Shown: positions 35,484 through 43,224 of the stretch, piece after piece
Numbering within the stretch: the first letter of the stretch is position 1
Layout of the letters: each line of letters opens with the position of its first letter
NCBI GenBank assembly: GCA_040403555.1
Contig: JBBAKN010000004.1
Coordinates: 256,572-320,571, forward strand
Direction: 5' to 3'
Origin: JAIPAN01 sp040403555
GTDB taxonomy: Bacteria > Bacteroidota > Bacteroidia > Sphingobacteriales > Sphingobacteriaceae
DNA: 64,000 nucleotides
The notes under the pieces: model-generated
The model's input: only the letters and a program-made list of their open reading frames with translations
Told to the model about the DNA's origin: nothing
The model's database searches: none
Translations under genes and position numbers: made by a program

Positions 35484-35834
35484 TTAAACCGAAAAGGAAG
35501 TTCCACAGCCGCAGGTGCTAGCCGCATTGGGGTTGTTAAATACAAAGCCACGTGCATTTAATCCTTGCTGATAATCTACTTGCATGCCGGCAAGATATAA
35601 TCCATGCGCTTTATTCATCAATACCCGAATGCCATCAATGTTAAATTCCTGATCGCCTTCTTTTTCTTGGTCGAAGCCCAAAATGTAGTTCATACCCGCA
35701 CAACCACCGCCTTCTACGCCCACACGTAGCCCAAAATTGGGAGCAATTTCCTGTTGTTCAATTAGCTTTTGTATTTCTACTTTAGCGCCTTCTGTAAAAC
35801 TGAGGGGCGCTTCTATCGCTGTTGTTGTACTCAT
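35484..35834 (-). CDS. HesB/IscA-family iron-sulfur cluster assembly protein
   Basis: 116 residues of the A-type carrier fold. The three cluster-binding cysteines are in VEGGGCAGMNY and the C-terminal STCGCGTSF. LSFTEGAKVEIQKLI is the usual opening. It passes Fe-S clusters to apo-proteins in the cytoplasm. Whether it corresponds to IscA, ErpA or SufA cannot be settled by sequence alone. No other isc or suf genes are near. A -7 box TATATTTG lies 17 bases upstream. Confidence 0.93.
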   Translation of the reverse strand: MSTTTAIEAPLSFTEGAKVEIQKLIEQQEIAPNFGLRVGVEGGGCAGMNYILGFDQEKEGDQEFNIDGIRVLMNKAHGLYLAGMQVDYQQGLNARGFVFNNPNAASTCGCGTSFSV

Positions 35835-35851
35835 CTTTTTTAAAATATATA

Positions 35852-35859
35852 CAAATATA
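35852..35859 (-). promoter_or_regulatory. -7 box of the IscA-type gene
   Basis: The minus strand reads TATATTTG, a full match to TAnnTTTG. A TTTG lies 14 bases further upstream, shorter than the usual 19-21. Confidence 0.45.
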
Positions 35860-35978
35860 CGCTTAAATGCCTACAAACCATTTTTGTAATTGCTTTTTAC
35901 ATTTGCTAAACAATCGGTGTTTTTCTGATTTTTTGGCTAATTTTAACCAACAATTATTTGCACCACGCAAACAGCTAC

Positions 35979-37526
35979 ATGGCCGAAAAAAAACATACAA
36001 CTACTTCTGGCATTTCTATTAAAGAAGTATACACCACCGCAAAATTGAGTACAGAATTACCGGGCGAATTCCCCTATACTCGAGGCATACAGAAAGATAT
36101 GTATCGGGGTAAAACCTGGACTATGCGCCAATATGCGGGTTTTTCTACTGCCGAAGAATCGAATAAGCGTTATCATTATTTATTAGCACAGGGCACCATG
36201 GGTCTTTCGGTGGCTTTTGATTTGCCCACGCAAATTGGTTACGATTCCGATCATGAGATGGCCGATGGTGAAGTGGGTAAAGTGGGCGTAGCCATCGATT
36301 CGCTCCGCGATATGGAGATTTTATTTGATGGGATTGATCTGCAAAAAATTACCACCTCCATGACCATTAATGCCACTGCCGCTATTTTGTTGAGCATGTA
36401 TATTGCCGTGGCTAAAAAACAAGGTGCCGATTTAAAACAGATTTCGGGCACCATACAAAACGATATTTTAAAAGAATACGCCGCTCGGGGCACCTATATT
36501 TATCCGCCTAAACCTTCTATGCGTTTGGTTACCGATGTGTTTGAGTTTTGCAGCCAAGAGGTGCCCAAGTGGAATACCATTTCTATTTCGGGCTATCATA
36601 TTCGCGAAGCAGGTTCTACCGCGGTGCAAGAGTTGGCCTTTACCTTAGCTAACGGCAAAGCCTATTTGCAAGCGGCCTTAGCCAAAGGTTTAGATATTAA
36701 TATTTTTGCCAAACGCTTATCCTTTTTTTTTAATTGCCACAATAATTTTTTTGAAGAAATCGCCAAGTTTAGAGCAGCCCGACGCATGTGGGCTCACATC
36801 ACCAAAGAATTAGGAGCAACTGATCCTGGTGCGCAAAAATTACGTTTCCATACCCAAACCGGAGGCTCTACCTTAACAGCGCAACAGCCATTAAACAATG
36901 TGGTCAGAGTAGGGCAGCAGGCTTTGGCCGCTGTATTGGGGGGCACCCAATCGTTACATACCAATGGTTACGATGAGGCGCTTTCTTTACCTACCGAGGC
37001 AGCAGCTAAAATAGCCTTGCGTACGCAACAAATTATTGCATTTGAAAGTGGCGTAACCGATACGGTTGATCCTTTGGCCGGTTCGTATTTTGTAGAAAGC
37101 CTAACCGATGAGGTGGAGGTCGCTGCCTGGAAATATATTGAAACCATTGATGCCATGGGTGGTTCGGTAAACGCTATTGAGACCGGCTATATGCAGCAAG
37201 AAATTGGCGATGCCGCCTACCGTTACCAGTTAGAGTTGGAGCAGGGCGAACGTATATTGGTGGGTGTAAATGCCTTTACCCAAGAAGAGCAGGCTGCTGG
37301 GGAAGTATTCCGGGTAGACGATTCGATTCGTTTAGTACAGACAGAAAAATTGCAAAAACTGAAAGCCGAAAGAAATACACAAAACGTTAGCAAGGCTTTA
37401 GCTGAATTGGCACGGGCTGCGGCTGGGACAGAAAACCTGGTTCCGCACATTTTAGTAGCGGTAGAAAGCTACGCCACCTTGGGCGAAATTGCAGACGTGT
37501 TACGCAAAGAATTCGGAGAATACTAA
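35979..37526 (+). CDS. Methylmalonyl-CoA mutase, large catalytic subunit without B12-binding domain
   Basis: 515 residues from ATG 35979 (a TTG at 35958 would add seven). Only the substrate-binding TIM barrel is present; the chain stops where a full-length mutase would continue to the cobalamin domain. Substrate determinants point to methylmalonyl-CoA: Tyr52 in RQYAGF (equivalent to Tyr89 of the Propionibacterium enzyme) and Arg170 in EYAARGTYIYPP (equivalent to Arg207, which holds the carboxylate). FDLPTQIGYDSD, ISISGYH and LPTEAAAKIALRTQQI are family hallmarks. It needs a separate B12 subunit; the candidate at 32-439 is 35 kb away. No GTPase chaperone gene is adjacent. Confidence 0.92.
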   Translation: MAEKKHTTTSGISIKEVYTTAKLSTELPGEFPYTRGIQKDMYRGKTWTMRQYAGFSTAEESNKRYHYLLAQGTMGLSVAFDLPTQIGYDSDHEMADGEVGKVGVAIDSLRDMEILFDGIDLQKITTSMTINATAAILLSMYIAVAKKQGADLKQISGTIQNDILKEYAARGTYIYPPKPSMRLVTDVFEFCSQEVPKWNTISISGYHIREAGSTAVQELAFTLANGKAYLQAALAKGLDINIFAKRLSFFFNCHNNFFEEIAKFRAARRMWAHITKELGATDPGAQKLRFHTQTGGSTLTAQQPLNNVVRVGQQALAAVLGGTQSLHTNGYDEALSLPTEAAAKIALRTQQIIAFESGVTDTVDPLAGSYFVESLTDEVEVAAWKYIETIDAMGGSVNAIETGYMQQEIGDAAYRYQLELEQGERILVGVNAFTQEEQAAGEVFRVDDSIRLVQTEKLQKLKAERNTQNVSKALAELARAAAGTENLVPHILVAVESYATLGEIADVLRKEFGEY

Positions 37527-37618
37527 CATTTTTTTATCACCCTATTGGTGTTTAAACCCATATTTTGAAATAAATGTTAATAAAATTCAAAATAAGTTTT
37601 TTATATGATTTTTTTTTA

Positions 37619-37642
37619 GAATATTCGAGGTTACAAAGGAGG
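37619..37642 (+). promoter_or_regulatory. dnaA leader: inverted-repeat arm and strong Shine-Dalgarno-like sequence
   Basis: GAATATTCGAGG at 37619-37630 is the exact reverse complement of CCTCGAATATTC at 39139-39150 inside the dnaA terminator. It is followed by AAAGGAGGT (37635-37643), a perfect anti-anti-SD match that is rare here and lies 52 bases before the dnaA ATG. A TTG 11 bases downstream could open a five-codon frame. The rest of the 168-base gap is AT-rich, with no DnaA-box cluster. Confidence 0.4.
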
Positions 37643-37694
37643 TCAACAAATCTTTGGTCTATTGCTTGTAAATCACCTTATTAGAAATTTATAC

Positions 37695-39122
37695 ATGGAA
37701 AAAACTAGTACCCAAGTATGGGACAGCTGCCTTCAGATTATCAAAGACAACATCCCGGCTCAGAGTTTTAAAACTTGGTTTGAGCCGATAAAAGCTTTGC
37801 GTTTAGAAGGTAATGTACTAACCATACAGGTGCCGAGTTTATTCTTTTACGAGTGGTTGGAAGAGCATTATGTTGGTCTGCTTCGCAAAACAGTTAAAAA
37901 ACAATTGGGTGAAGAAGGACGATTAGAATACAATATTGTGGTAGAAAAATCATCTACATCTATTCCGTTTACCACCAATATGCCGTCAAACGGCAATGGA
38001 GCAGAAGGCAAAAATCAATCGATGCCGATGCCGGTGGTTTTGAATAAAGATATTAAAAATCCATTTGTAATTCCTGGTTTAAAGAAATTGCAAGTAGATC
38101 CGCAGTTAAATGCAAACTATACTTTTGAGAATTTTGTAGAAGGCGATTGCAACCGTTTGGCACGTTCGGCAGGTTATGCCGTAGCCGCAAAACCGGGAGG
38201 CACGTCGTTTAATCCATTAATGATTTACGGTGGCGTAGGCTTGGGTAAAACCCACTTAGCCCAAGCCATTGGCAACGAGATTAAACGCAGCATGCCCGAT
38301 AAATTGGTGTTGTATGTTTCTTGTGAGAAATTTACCCAGCAATTTGTTGATGCCTTAAAAAACAATAACATTAACGATTTTGTGAATTTTTACCAAGCCA
38401 TGGATGTGCTCATTATGGATGATGTGCACAATTTTGCTGGTAAAGAAAAAACACAAGATATTTTCTTCCATATTTTTAACCACTTACACCAATCGGGTAA
38501 GCAATTAATTGTTACTTCAGATAAAGCCCCTAAAGATTTAGCCGGCTTAGAAGAACGCTTATTAAGTCGTTTTAAATGGGGTCTTTCTGCCGATTTGCAG
38601 GTACCCGATTTAGAAACCCGTATGGCCATCTTAAAAAAGAAGATGTATGCCGATGGTATTGATTTACCAGGCGAAGTGATTGAATACGTGGCGCACAACA
38701 TTGATAATAACGTACGTGAATTAGAAGGAGCCATGGTTTCTCTATTGGCTCAATCTACCTTAAACCGTAAAGAAATTGATTTGAATTTAGCCAAATCGAT
38801 GCTGAAGAATTTCATCAAAAATGCCAGCAAAGAAATTTCAATGGACTACATTCAAAAATTGGTATGTGAATACTTCGAAGTGCCAATAGAAATGGTGAAA
38901 TCGCAAACTCGTAAACGAGAAATTGTGCAAGCCCGTCAAATTTCTATGTACCTATCTAAAAGTCACACCAAAACTTCGCTTAAATCTATTGGTGCATTCT
39001 TCGGCGGCCGCGATCACTCTACCGTTATTTATGCTTGCCAAACGGTAGAAGATTTAATTGATACCGATAAGAAATTCAAAGGCTACGTAGCCGATATTCA
39101 GAAAAAACTGAAAATGAGTTAA
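37695..39122 (+). CDS. dnaA: Chromosomal replication initiator protein DnaA
   Basis: 475 residues from ATG 37695; a TTG at 37662 would add an atypical 11-residue tail. Domain I opens with TQVWDSCLQIIKDNIPAQSFKTWF. A linker precedes the AAA+ domain: Walker A GGVGLGKTH, Walker B VLIMDDVHNF, sensor region LSRFKWG. Domain IV carries the DnaA signature GGRDHSTVIYA for DNA-box binding. All parts of an active initiator are present. It is preceded by the mutase gene and followed by its own terminator; dnaN is not adjacent, so the origin is not evident here. Confidence 0.97.
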   Translation: MEKTSTQVWDSCLQIIKDNIPAQSFKTWFEPIKALRLEGNVLTIQVPSLFFYEWLEEHYVGLLRKTVKKQLGEEGRLEYNIVVEKSSTSIPFTTNMPSNGNGAEGKNQSMPMPVVLNKDIKNPFVIPGLKKLQVDPQLNANYTFENFVEGDCNRLARSAGYAVAAKPGGTSFNPLMIYGGVGLGKTHLAQAIGNEIKRSMPDKLVLYVSCEKFTQQFVDALKNNNINDFVNFYQAMDVLIMDDVHNFAGKEKTQDIFFHIFNHLHQSGKQLIVTSDKAPKDLAGLEERLLSRFKWGLSADLQVPDLETRMAILKKKMYADGIDLPGEVIEYVAHNIDNNVRELEGAMVSLLAQSTLNRKEIDLNLAKSMLKNFIKNASKEISMDYIQKLVCEYFEVPIEMVKSQTRKREIVQARQISMYLSKSHTKTSLKSIGAFFGGRDHSTVIYACQTVEDLIDTDKKFKGYVADIQKKLKMS

Positions 39123-39131
39123 CTCTCTTTT

Positions 39132-39161
39132 AAAAAGCCCTCGAATATTCGGGGGTTTTTT
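39132..39161 (+). terminator. Rho-independent terminator of dnaA
   Basis: CCCTCG (39138-39143) pairs with CGGGGG (39150-39155) around AATATT, with flanking A- and T-runs. Part of it is the second arm of the 12-base inverted repeat flanking dnaA. Confidence 0.82.
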
Positions 39162-39181
39162 GTGAGATAACGCTTATAAAC

Positions 39182-39361
39182 ATGCCCCTTAGTAAAGAAA
39201 AAATCAGAATCTTAAGCATCGGCCTATTGGCTTGGGCTGTACTCATGCTAGGTAATATCTACCTCCATAAAGCTTATCCCCAACTCGAAATCGTATTCAC
39301 GGTTTTGGCCGCTTTGGTAGGTGCTATTACTGCGTTTAAGTTGATGAAAAAGCCCCATTGA
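39182..39361 (+). CDS. Small two-helix membrane protein (hypothetical)
   Basis: A 59-residue frame starting MPLSKEKIRI, with hydrophobic helices at about residues 11-27 and 36-53 joined by YLHKAYPQLE and ending in KLMKKPH. It lies between the dnaA terminator and a bidirectional terminator, which marks it as its own short transcript. Codon use is like that of neighbouring genes. I do not recognise a family, but position and hydrophobic pattern support a real gene. Confidence 0.55.
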   Translation: MPLSKEKIRILSIGLLAWAVLMLGNIYLHKAYPQLEIVFTVLAALVGAITAFKLMKKPH

Positions 39362-39382
39362 TTATTAGAAATGTACCTAACC

Positions 39383-39414
39383 AAAAAAGCCCCCGAATTT
39401 TCGGGGGCTTTTTT
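39383..39414 (+). terminator. Bidirectional terminator
   Basis: A perfect 15-bp inverted repeat, AAAAAAGCCCCCGAA (39383-39397) with its complement at 39400-39414, giving a T-run on both strands. It serves the small membrane gene (+) and the TPM gene (-). Confidence 0.9.
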
Positions 39415-39431
39415 AGGTTAAATTTTTAAGC

Positions 39432-40190
39432 TTACCAACTTCCGCTAGCACCACCACCACCAAAACCACCACCACCAAAACCGCCAAAGCCTCCGCTATC
39501 GCTTCCACCCCCAAAACCACCACCGCTACTGCCACCGCCTCCACTTGCAAGCAGCCACCAAAGTGCGCCTGCTGTGCCACGTCCGCCAATTACTTGTCCG
39601 TTTCCGCCCCCCCCAGATTTGCGGGCAATGGCTATAAAAATCAGAATAAATATTAGTGCGAAAACCAAGGGGAAGCTTTTAGTCTTACCTCTTTTAGGAG
39701 CATCATTTTTGTATTCGCCCTTGGTATAAGCAATAATATCGTTGGTTCCCGCATCTAGGCCCTGGTAATAGGCACCTTCTTTAAATGCCGGTTTTATAGA
39801 ATTTTCTATAATGCGCCGAGCAATGGCATCGGGCAAAGCACCCTCCATGCCGTAGCCGGTTTGTATGCTTATTTTTCGGTCGCCAATAGAAACCAAAAGA
39901 ATAACACCATTGTTCTTTTTATCTTGGCCAATGCCCCATTTGTCGGCTAAACGGACCGCATAATCGGCTACATCGTAGCCTTCTAGGCTTTGGATAAGTA
40001 CTACCGCAATTTGAGTGGAAGTAGAATCGTTAAAAGCGACTAATTTTTGTTCTAAAGCCTTAGTTTCATCTGCCGAAAGCGTATTGGTATAATCGCTTAC
40101 GAGTGTATTTGGCCGTTCCGGAAAATTCTGTGCCGAGGCACCACTGCCAAAAAGGATAAAGAGCAGAACGAAATAAAGTATTTTTTTCAT
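39432..40190 (-). CDS. TPM-domain (YgcG-type) membrane protein with glycine-rich tail
   Basis: 252 residues. A signal peptide (ending GASAQ) precedes a TPM domain (about 28-150) with VSDYTNTLSADE, IAVVLIQSLEG, ADKWGIGQDKKNNGVILLVS and the GYGMEGALPD motif. One transmembrane helix (about 172-190) follows, then a cytoplasmic tail dominated by Gly, Ser and Phe. Such tails are normal in this family. TPM proteins have been linked to photosystem repair in plants and to membrane processes in bacteria; the activity is unknown here. It is third in a LemA-TPM-TPM operon. Confidence 0.92.
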   Translation of the reverse strand: MKKILYFVLLFILFGSGASAQNFPERPNTLVSDYTNTLSADETKALEQKLVAFNDSTSTQIAVVLIQSLEGYDVADYAVRLADKWGIGQDKKNNGVILLVSIGDRKISIQTGYGMEGALPDAIARRIIENSIKPAFKEGAYYQGLDAGTNDIIAYTKGEYKNDAPKRGKTKSFPLVFALIFILIFIAIARKSGGGGNGQVIGGRGTAGALWWLLASGGGGSSGGGFGGGSDSGGFGGFGGGGFGGGGASGSW

Positions 40191-40202
40191 GCGGTGATTC
40201 GT

Positions 40203-40637
40203 TTATTCGTCATCGCCAAAAGCGATATCGTTACTTAATTCGTTGGTATCGTTTTCTACCGATGGAAAGTAGGTTTTTAGCTGTTGGCCGGCCTCTTCAA
40301 TACCTTTTAGAACACCTTCCAACATGGCCCCCTTTTTAAATTCGGCTACCATGGCTTCTTTGGTACTGTCCCAAAACGTAGGAGGCACCACGGCATTAAT
40401 GCCGCTGTCGCCAATAATTGCAACTTGTTTATCTAACACCGCTAAATAAATAAGTACCCCATTGCGGCGTTTGGTTTTATGCATATCTAATTTGTGAAAA
40501 AACTGTACCGCACGGTCTAAAGCAGCATGCTTGCTACTTTTCTCCACACAAATACGTATTTCTCCGGAAGTAGAACGTTCCGCCGAAGCTACTGCCTGGC
40601 GAATACGTTCTTGTTCTTGTTCGTTAAATAAATGCAT
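40203..40637 (-). CDS. Stand-alone TPM-domain protein
   Basis: 144 residues with no signal peptide and no clear membrane helix, so a soluble version of the TPM fold. EQERIRQAVASAERSTSGEIRICVE is the family opening, with KTKRRNGVLIYLAVLDKQVAIIGDSGIN as the core. The upstream LemA stop overlaps its ATG by one base and the second TPM gene follows by 12 bases. The paired TPM genes next to LemA are a recurring Bacteroidota arrangement of unknown role. Confidence 0.9.
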   Translation of the reverse strand: MHLFNEQEQERIRQAVASAERSTSGEIRICVEKSSKHAALDRAVQFFHKLDMHKTKRRNGVLIYLAVLDKQVAIIGDSGINAVVPPTFWDSTKEAMVAEFKKGAMLEGVLKGIEEAGQQLKTYFPSVENDTNELSNDIAFGDDE

Positions 40638-41215
40638 TAGAATTGCACGTTAGGTGCTTTAGCGGCACCAGCATCGGCTTCAAAATAACCCTTTTTGGTA
40701 AAGCCAAACATACCTGCCGTGATGTTGTTCGGGAAGGTGCGAATTTTGGAATTGTAAACTTGGGTGATTTCGTTAAACTTTTGGCGCTCTACTGTAATAC
40801 GGTTTTCCGAACCTTCTAATTGCGATTGCAATTCTAAGAAGTTTTGGTTTGCCTTTAATTCTGGGTAACGCTCTACCGAAACCAATAACCTGCCTAAAGA
40901 TTGCGTTAACTCACCTTGTGCAGCCTGAAATTTCTGAATGCTTTCTGGCGTTAATTTGCTAGCATCTACGGTTACCGAAGTAGCTTTTGCACGAGCCTCA
41001 ATTACCTTGGTTAAGGTCGATTGCTCGAAATTAGCGGCTCCTTTTACGGTATTTACCAAGTTCGGAATCAAATCTGAACGACGTTGATACACGTTTTGTA
41101 CTTGAGCCCATTGCGATTGCACTTGTTCATCAAGGGTAACCATGGAGTTGTATCCACAAGAACTAAAAGAAAATACTGCCAATACGGCAACCATTGTATA
41201 CATTAATTTTTTCAT
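40637..41215 (-). CDS. lemA: LemA-family lipoprotein
   Basis: 192 residues from ATG 41215 (an ATG two codons earlier is also possible). The signal sequence ends in SFSSCG, a lipobox. The rest is a long helical protein with the family signature YQRRSDLIPNLVNTVKGAANFE and AAQGELTQSLGRLLVSVERYPELKAN in adjacent segments. LemA proteins are membrane-attached with largely extracytoplasmic helices; their molecular function is not settled. It heads the LemA-TPM-TPM operon and is divergent from the FAD oxidoreductase. Confidence 0.93.
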   Translation of the reverse strand: MKKLMYTMVAVLAVFSFSSCGYNSMVTLDEQVQSQWAQVQNVYQRRSDLIPNLVNTVKGAANFEQSTLTKVIEARAKATSVTVDASKLTPESIQKFQAAQGELTQSLGRLLVSVERYPELKANQNFLELQSQLEGSENRITVERQKFNEITQVYNSKIRTFPNNITAGMFGFTKKGYFEADAGAAKAPNVQF

Positions 41216-41263
41216 AGTCATTTTTAATTTTTTATCAATTTACTACTTAGATAGCAAATTTCA

Positions 41264-41271
41264 TACCTTTG
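41264..41271 (+). promoter_or_regulatory. -7 box of the FAD oxidoreductase promoter
   Basis: TACCTTTG, a full match to TAnnTTTG, 30 bases before the ATG at 41302. No clear -33 TTG. Confidence 0.5.
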
Positions 41272-41301
41272 TTACAATCCGGGATAAAAACCTGGCACCG
41301 C

Positions 41302-42852
41302 ATGACACAAGAAATTGAAATCGTTCTTCTTCCCGAAGAAAATGACGATGAGCTCCTACTCAAACAGAAAGCCGCTCAGAGTTTAAAAATAGCCCTTAAT
41401 CGTATTCAAAGCGTACAAATACGCAAACGCTCTATTGATGCCCGCAGCCGTCAGGTAGTATTTCGGGTAAAAGTAATGGTGGCTATTGATGAACCTCTAA
41501 CACCTGAAATATTTACAGTAAACTACCCCTCCGTTACTGACAAAAAGCCCGTTCTTATCGTGGGCGCTGGTCCGGCCGGTATATTTGCCGCCCTGCGTTG
41601 CATTGAACTTGGGTTAAAACCCATTGTGTTAGAACGGGGAAAAGACGTAAAACAACGCCGTCGCGATTTGGCCGCCATTAATAAGCAAGGGCTTATTAAC
41701 CCCGAATCTAATTATTGTTATGGAGAAGGTGGAGCCGGCACCTATTCTGATGGTAAATTATATACCCGCTCTAACAAACGAGGCGATGTAAACTATGTAT
41801 TACAGACTTTTGTCGCTTACGGCGCTAGCCCCGATATTTTGGTAGATGCTCGTCCGCATATAGGTACCAATAAATTGCCACAAATAATTACCGCCCTGCG
41901 TGAGCAAATTTTAACTGCCGGCGGAGAAGTGCACTTTGATGCCAAAGTGAGCGATTTTGTGTTAGAAAGCAACTGCTTAAAAGGCGTAGTATTAGCAAAT
42001 GGCAACAAGCTAAATGCCGAAGCACTTATTTTAGCTACGGGCCATTCGGCTAGAGATATTTATGAATTATTGCATCAAAAACAAATAGCTATAGAAGCAA
42101 AAGCATTTGCCTTGGGTGTACGTATTGAACATCCTCAAATTTTAGTAGATCAGGCCCAATACCATTGTGCTATGCGTAGCCCACATTTGCCACCCTCGTA
42201 CTATAGTTTGGTAGAGCAAGTCGACAGTAGAGGTGTATTTTCTTTTTGTATGTGCCCGGGAGGTATTATTGCGCCATGCGTCACAGATTATAACGAAATT
42301 GTGGTCAACGGCTGGTCGCCATCTAAACGCAACAACCCTTTTGCTAATTCGGGTACTGTGGTGCAAATTAATTTAGAAGATGTTCCGGGTGCGGAAATAG
42401 ATCCTTTACGCTTATTGAATTTTCAGTTAGCTATAGAGCAGCAGGCCTATCGCTTAGGTGGAGGCAATTTAGTTGCTCCAGCACAACGCATGGTCGATTT
42501 TGTGGAGGGTAGGGTTTCTAACGCTTTACCCCTAAATTCTTATTTCCCCGGCACCAATTCGGTAGATTTAACCGAAGTGTTGCCCGAATTTATTCATCAG
42601 CGTTTGCGCAAAGCCTTGCCGCTATTTGGCCAAAAAATGAAAGGCTATTACACCAACGAGGCCATTTTGGTAGGTGTAGAATCGCGAACCTCATCGCCGG
42701 TGCGTATCCCTAGAGATCGGGAAACACTGCAACATCCGCAGATTGCAGGCTTGTATCCTTGTGGTGAAGGAGCGGGTTATGCCGGAGGAATTGTATCCGC
42801 TGCTATTGATGGCATGAATTGTGCGGAAGCAATTGCTAAAAAAATATCTTAA
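41302..42852 (+). CDS. FAD-dependent oxidoreductase (COG2509 family)
   Basis: 516 residues from ATG 41302, which lies 30 bases after a good -7 box; an in-frame start at 41269 would fall inside that box. An N-terminal ferredoxin-like region (about 1-85) precedes the FAD-binding loop VGAGPAGIFAALRCIELG and ERGKDVKQRRRDL. The family hallmark YCYGEGGAGTYSDGKLYTRS follows, then CPGGIIAPCVT and PCGEGAGYAGGIVSAAIDG at the C-terminus. The family is widespread but its substrate is unknown. The CoA-binding gene follows after 9 bases. Confidence 0.9.
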   Translation: MTQEIEIVLLPEENDDELLLKQKAAQSLKIALNRIQSVQIRKRSIDARSRQVVFRVKVMVAIDEPLTPEIFTVNYPSVTDKKPVLIVGAGPAGIFAALRCIELGLKPIVLERGKDVKQRRRDLAAINKQGLINPESNYCYGEGGAGTYSDGKLYTRSNKRGDVNYVLQTFVAYGASPDILVDARPHIGTNKLPQIITALREQILTAGGEVHFDAKVSDFVLESNCLKGVVLANGNKLNAEALILATGHSARDIYELLHQKQIAIEAKAFALGVRIEHPQILVDQAQYHCAMRSPHLPPSYYSLVEQVDSRGVFSFCMCPGGIIAPCVTDYNEIVVNGWSPSKRNNPFANSGTVVQINLEDVPGAEIDPLRLLNFQLAIEQQAYRLGGGNLVAPAQRMVDFVEGRVSNALPLNSYFPGTNSVDLTEVLPEFIHQRLRKALPLFGQKMKGYYTNEAILVGVESRTSSPVRIPRDRETLQHPQIAGLYPCGEGAGYAGGIVSAAIDGMNCAEAIAKKIS

Positions 42853-42861
42853 ATTAGTTTA

Positions 42862-43224
42862 ATGAATAAGAAGACTCTCATACTAGGTGCAAGTACCAAC
42901 CCGGAGCGTTATGCCTATTTGGCTGCAACTCGTTTAGTAGAAAATGGGCATAGTATTGTGAATGTAGGTGTAAAAGCCGGAGTAGTAGCGGGAGTACCTA
43001 TTGAACTTGCCCACGAGGTATATACAGATATAGATACCATCACACTTTATCTAGGACCCGATAATCAGGGAACGTATTATAACTATATTTTACAAACAAA
43101 GCCCAAACGAGTTATTTTTAATCCGGGTACTGAAAACCCAGATTTAGAAAAATTGCTCAAACTAAGAGGCATAGAATTCACAAAAGCCTGTACCCTTGTC
43201 TTGTTGGCTAGCGGACAGTATTAG
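42862..43224 (+). CDS. CoA-binding domain protein
   Basis: 120 residues forming a single Rossmann-like CoA-binding domain (YccU/COG1832 type). LILGASTNPERYAYLAATRLVENGH is the nucleotide loop and KRVIFNPGTENPDLEKLL the C-terminal motif. It has none of the catalytic parts of succinyl-CoA synthetase and probably acts as a CoA-responsive or CoA-binding protein. Its stop overlaps the stop region of the convergent RNA methyltransferase gene by 4 bases. Confidence 0.9.
   Translation: MNKKTLILGASTNPERYAYLAATRLVENGHSIVNVGVKAGVVAGVPIELAHEVYTDIDTITLYLGPDNQGTYYNYILQTKPKRVIFNPGTENPDLEKLLKLRGIEFTKACTLVLLASGQY

Noticed and set aside
37527..37694. Replication origin next to dnaA
   Set aside because: The gap is AT-rich but has no cluster of DnaA boxes, and dnaN is not adjacent. 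TTATCACCC near the start is only a weak box match.
37662..37694. TTG start adding 11 residues to DnaA
   Set aside because: The extension is not DnaA-like and the ATG at 37695 gives the conserved domain I opening.
39432..39560. CRISPR or tandem repeat from the repeated CCACC units
   Set aside because: These are in-frame glycine codons of the TPM protein tail, with no spacers.
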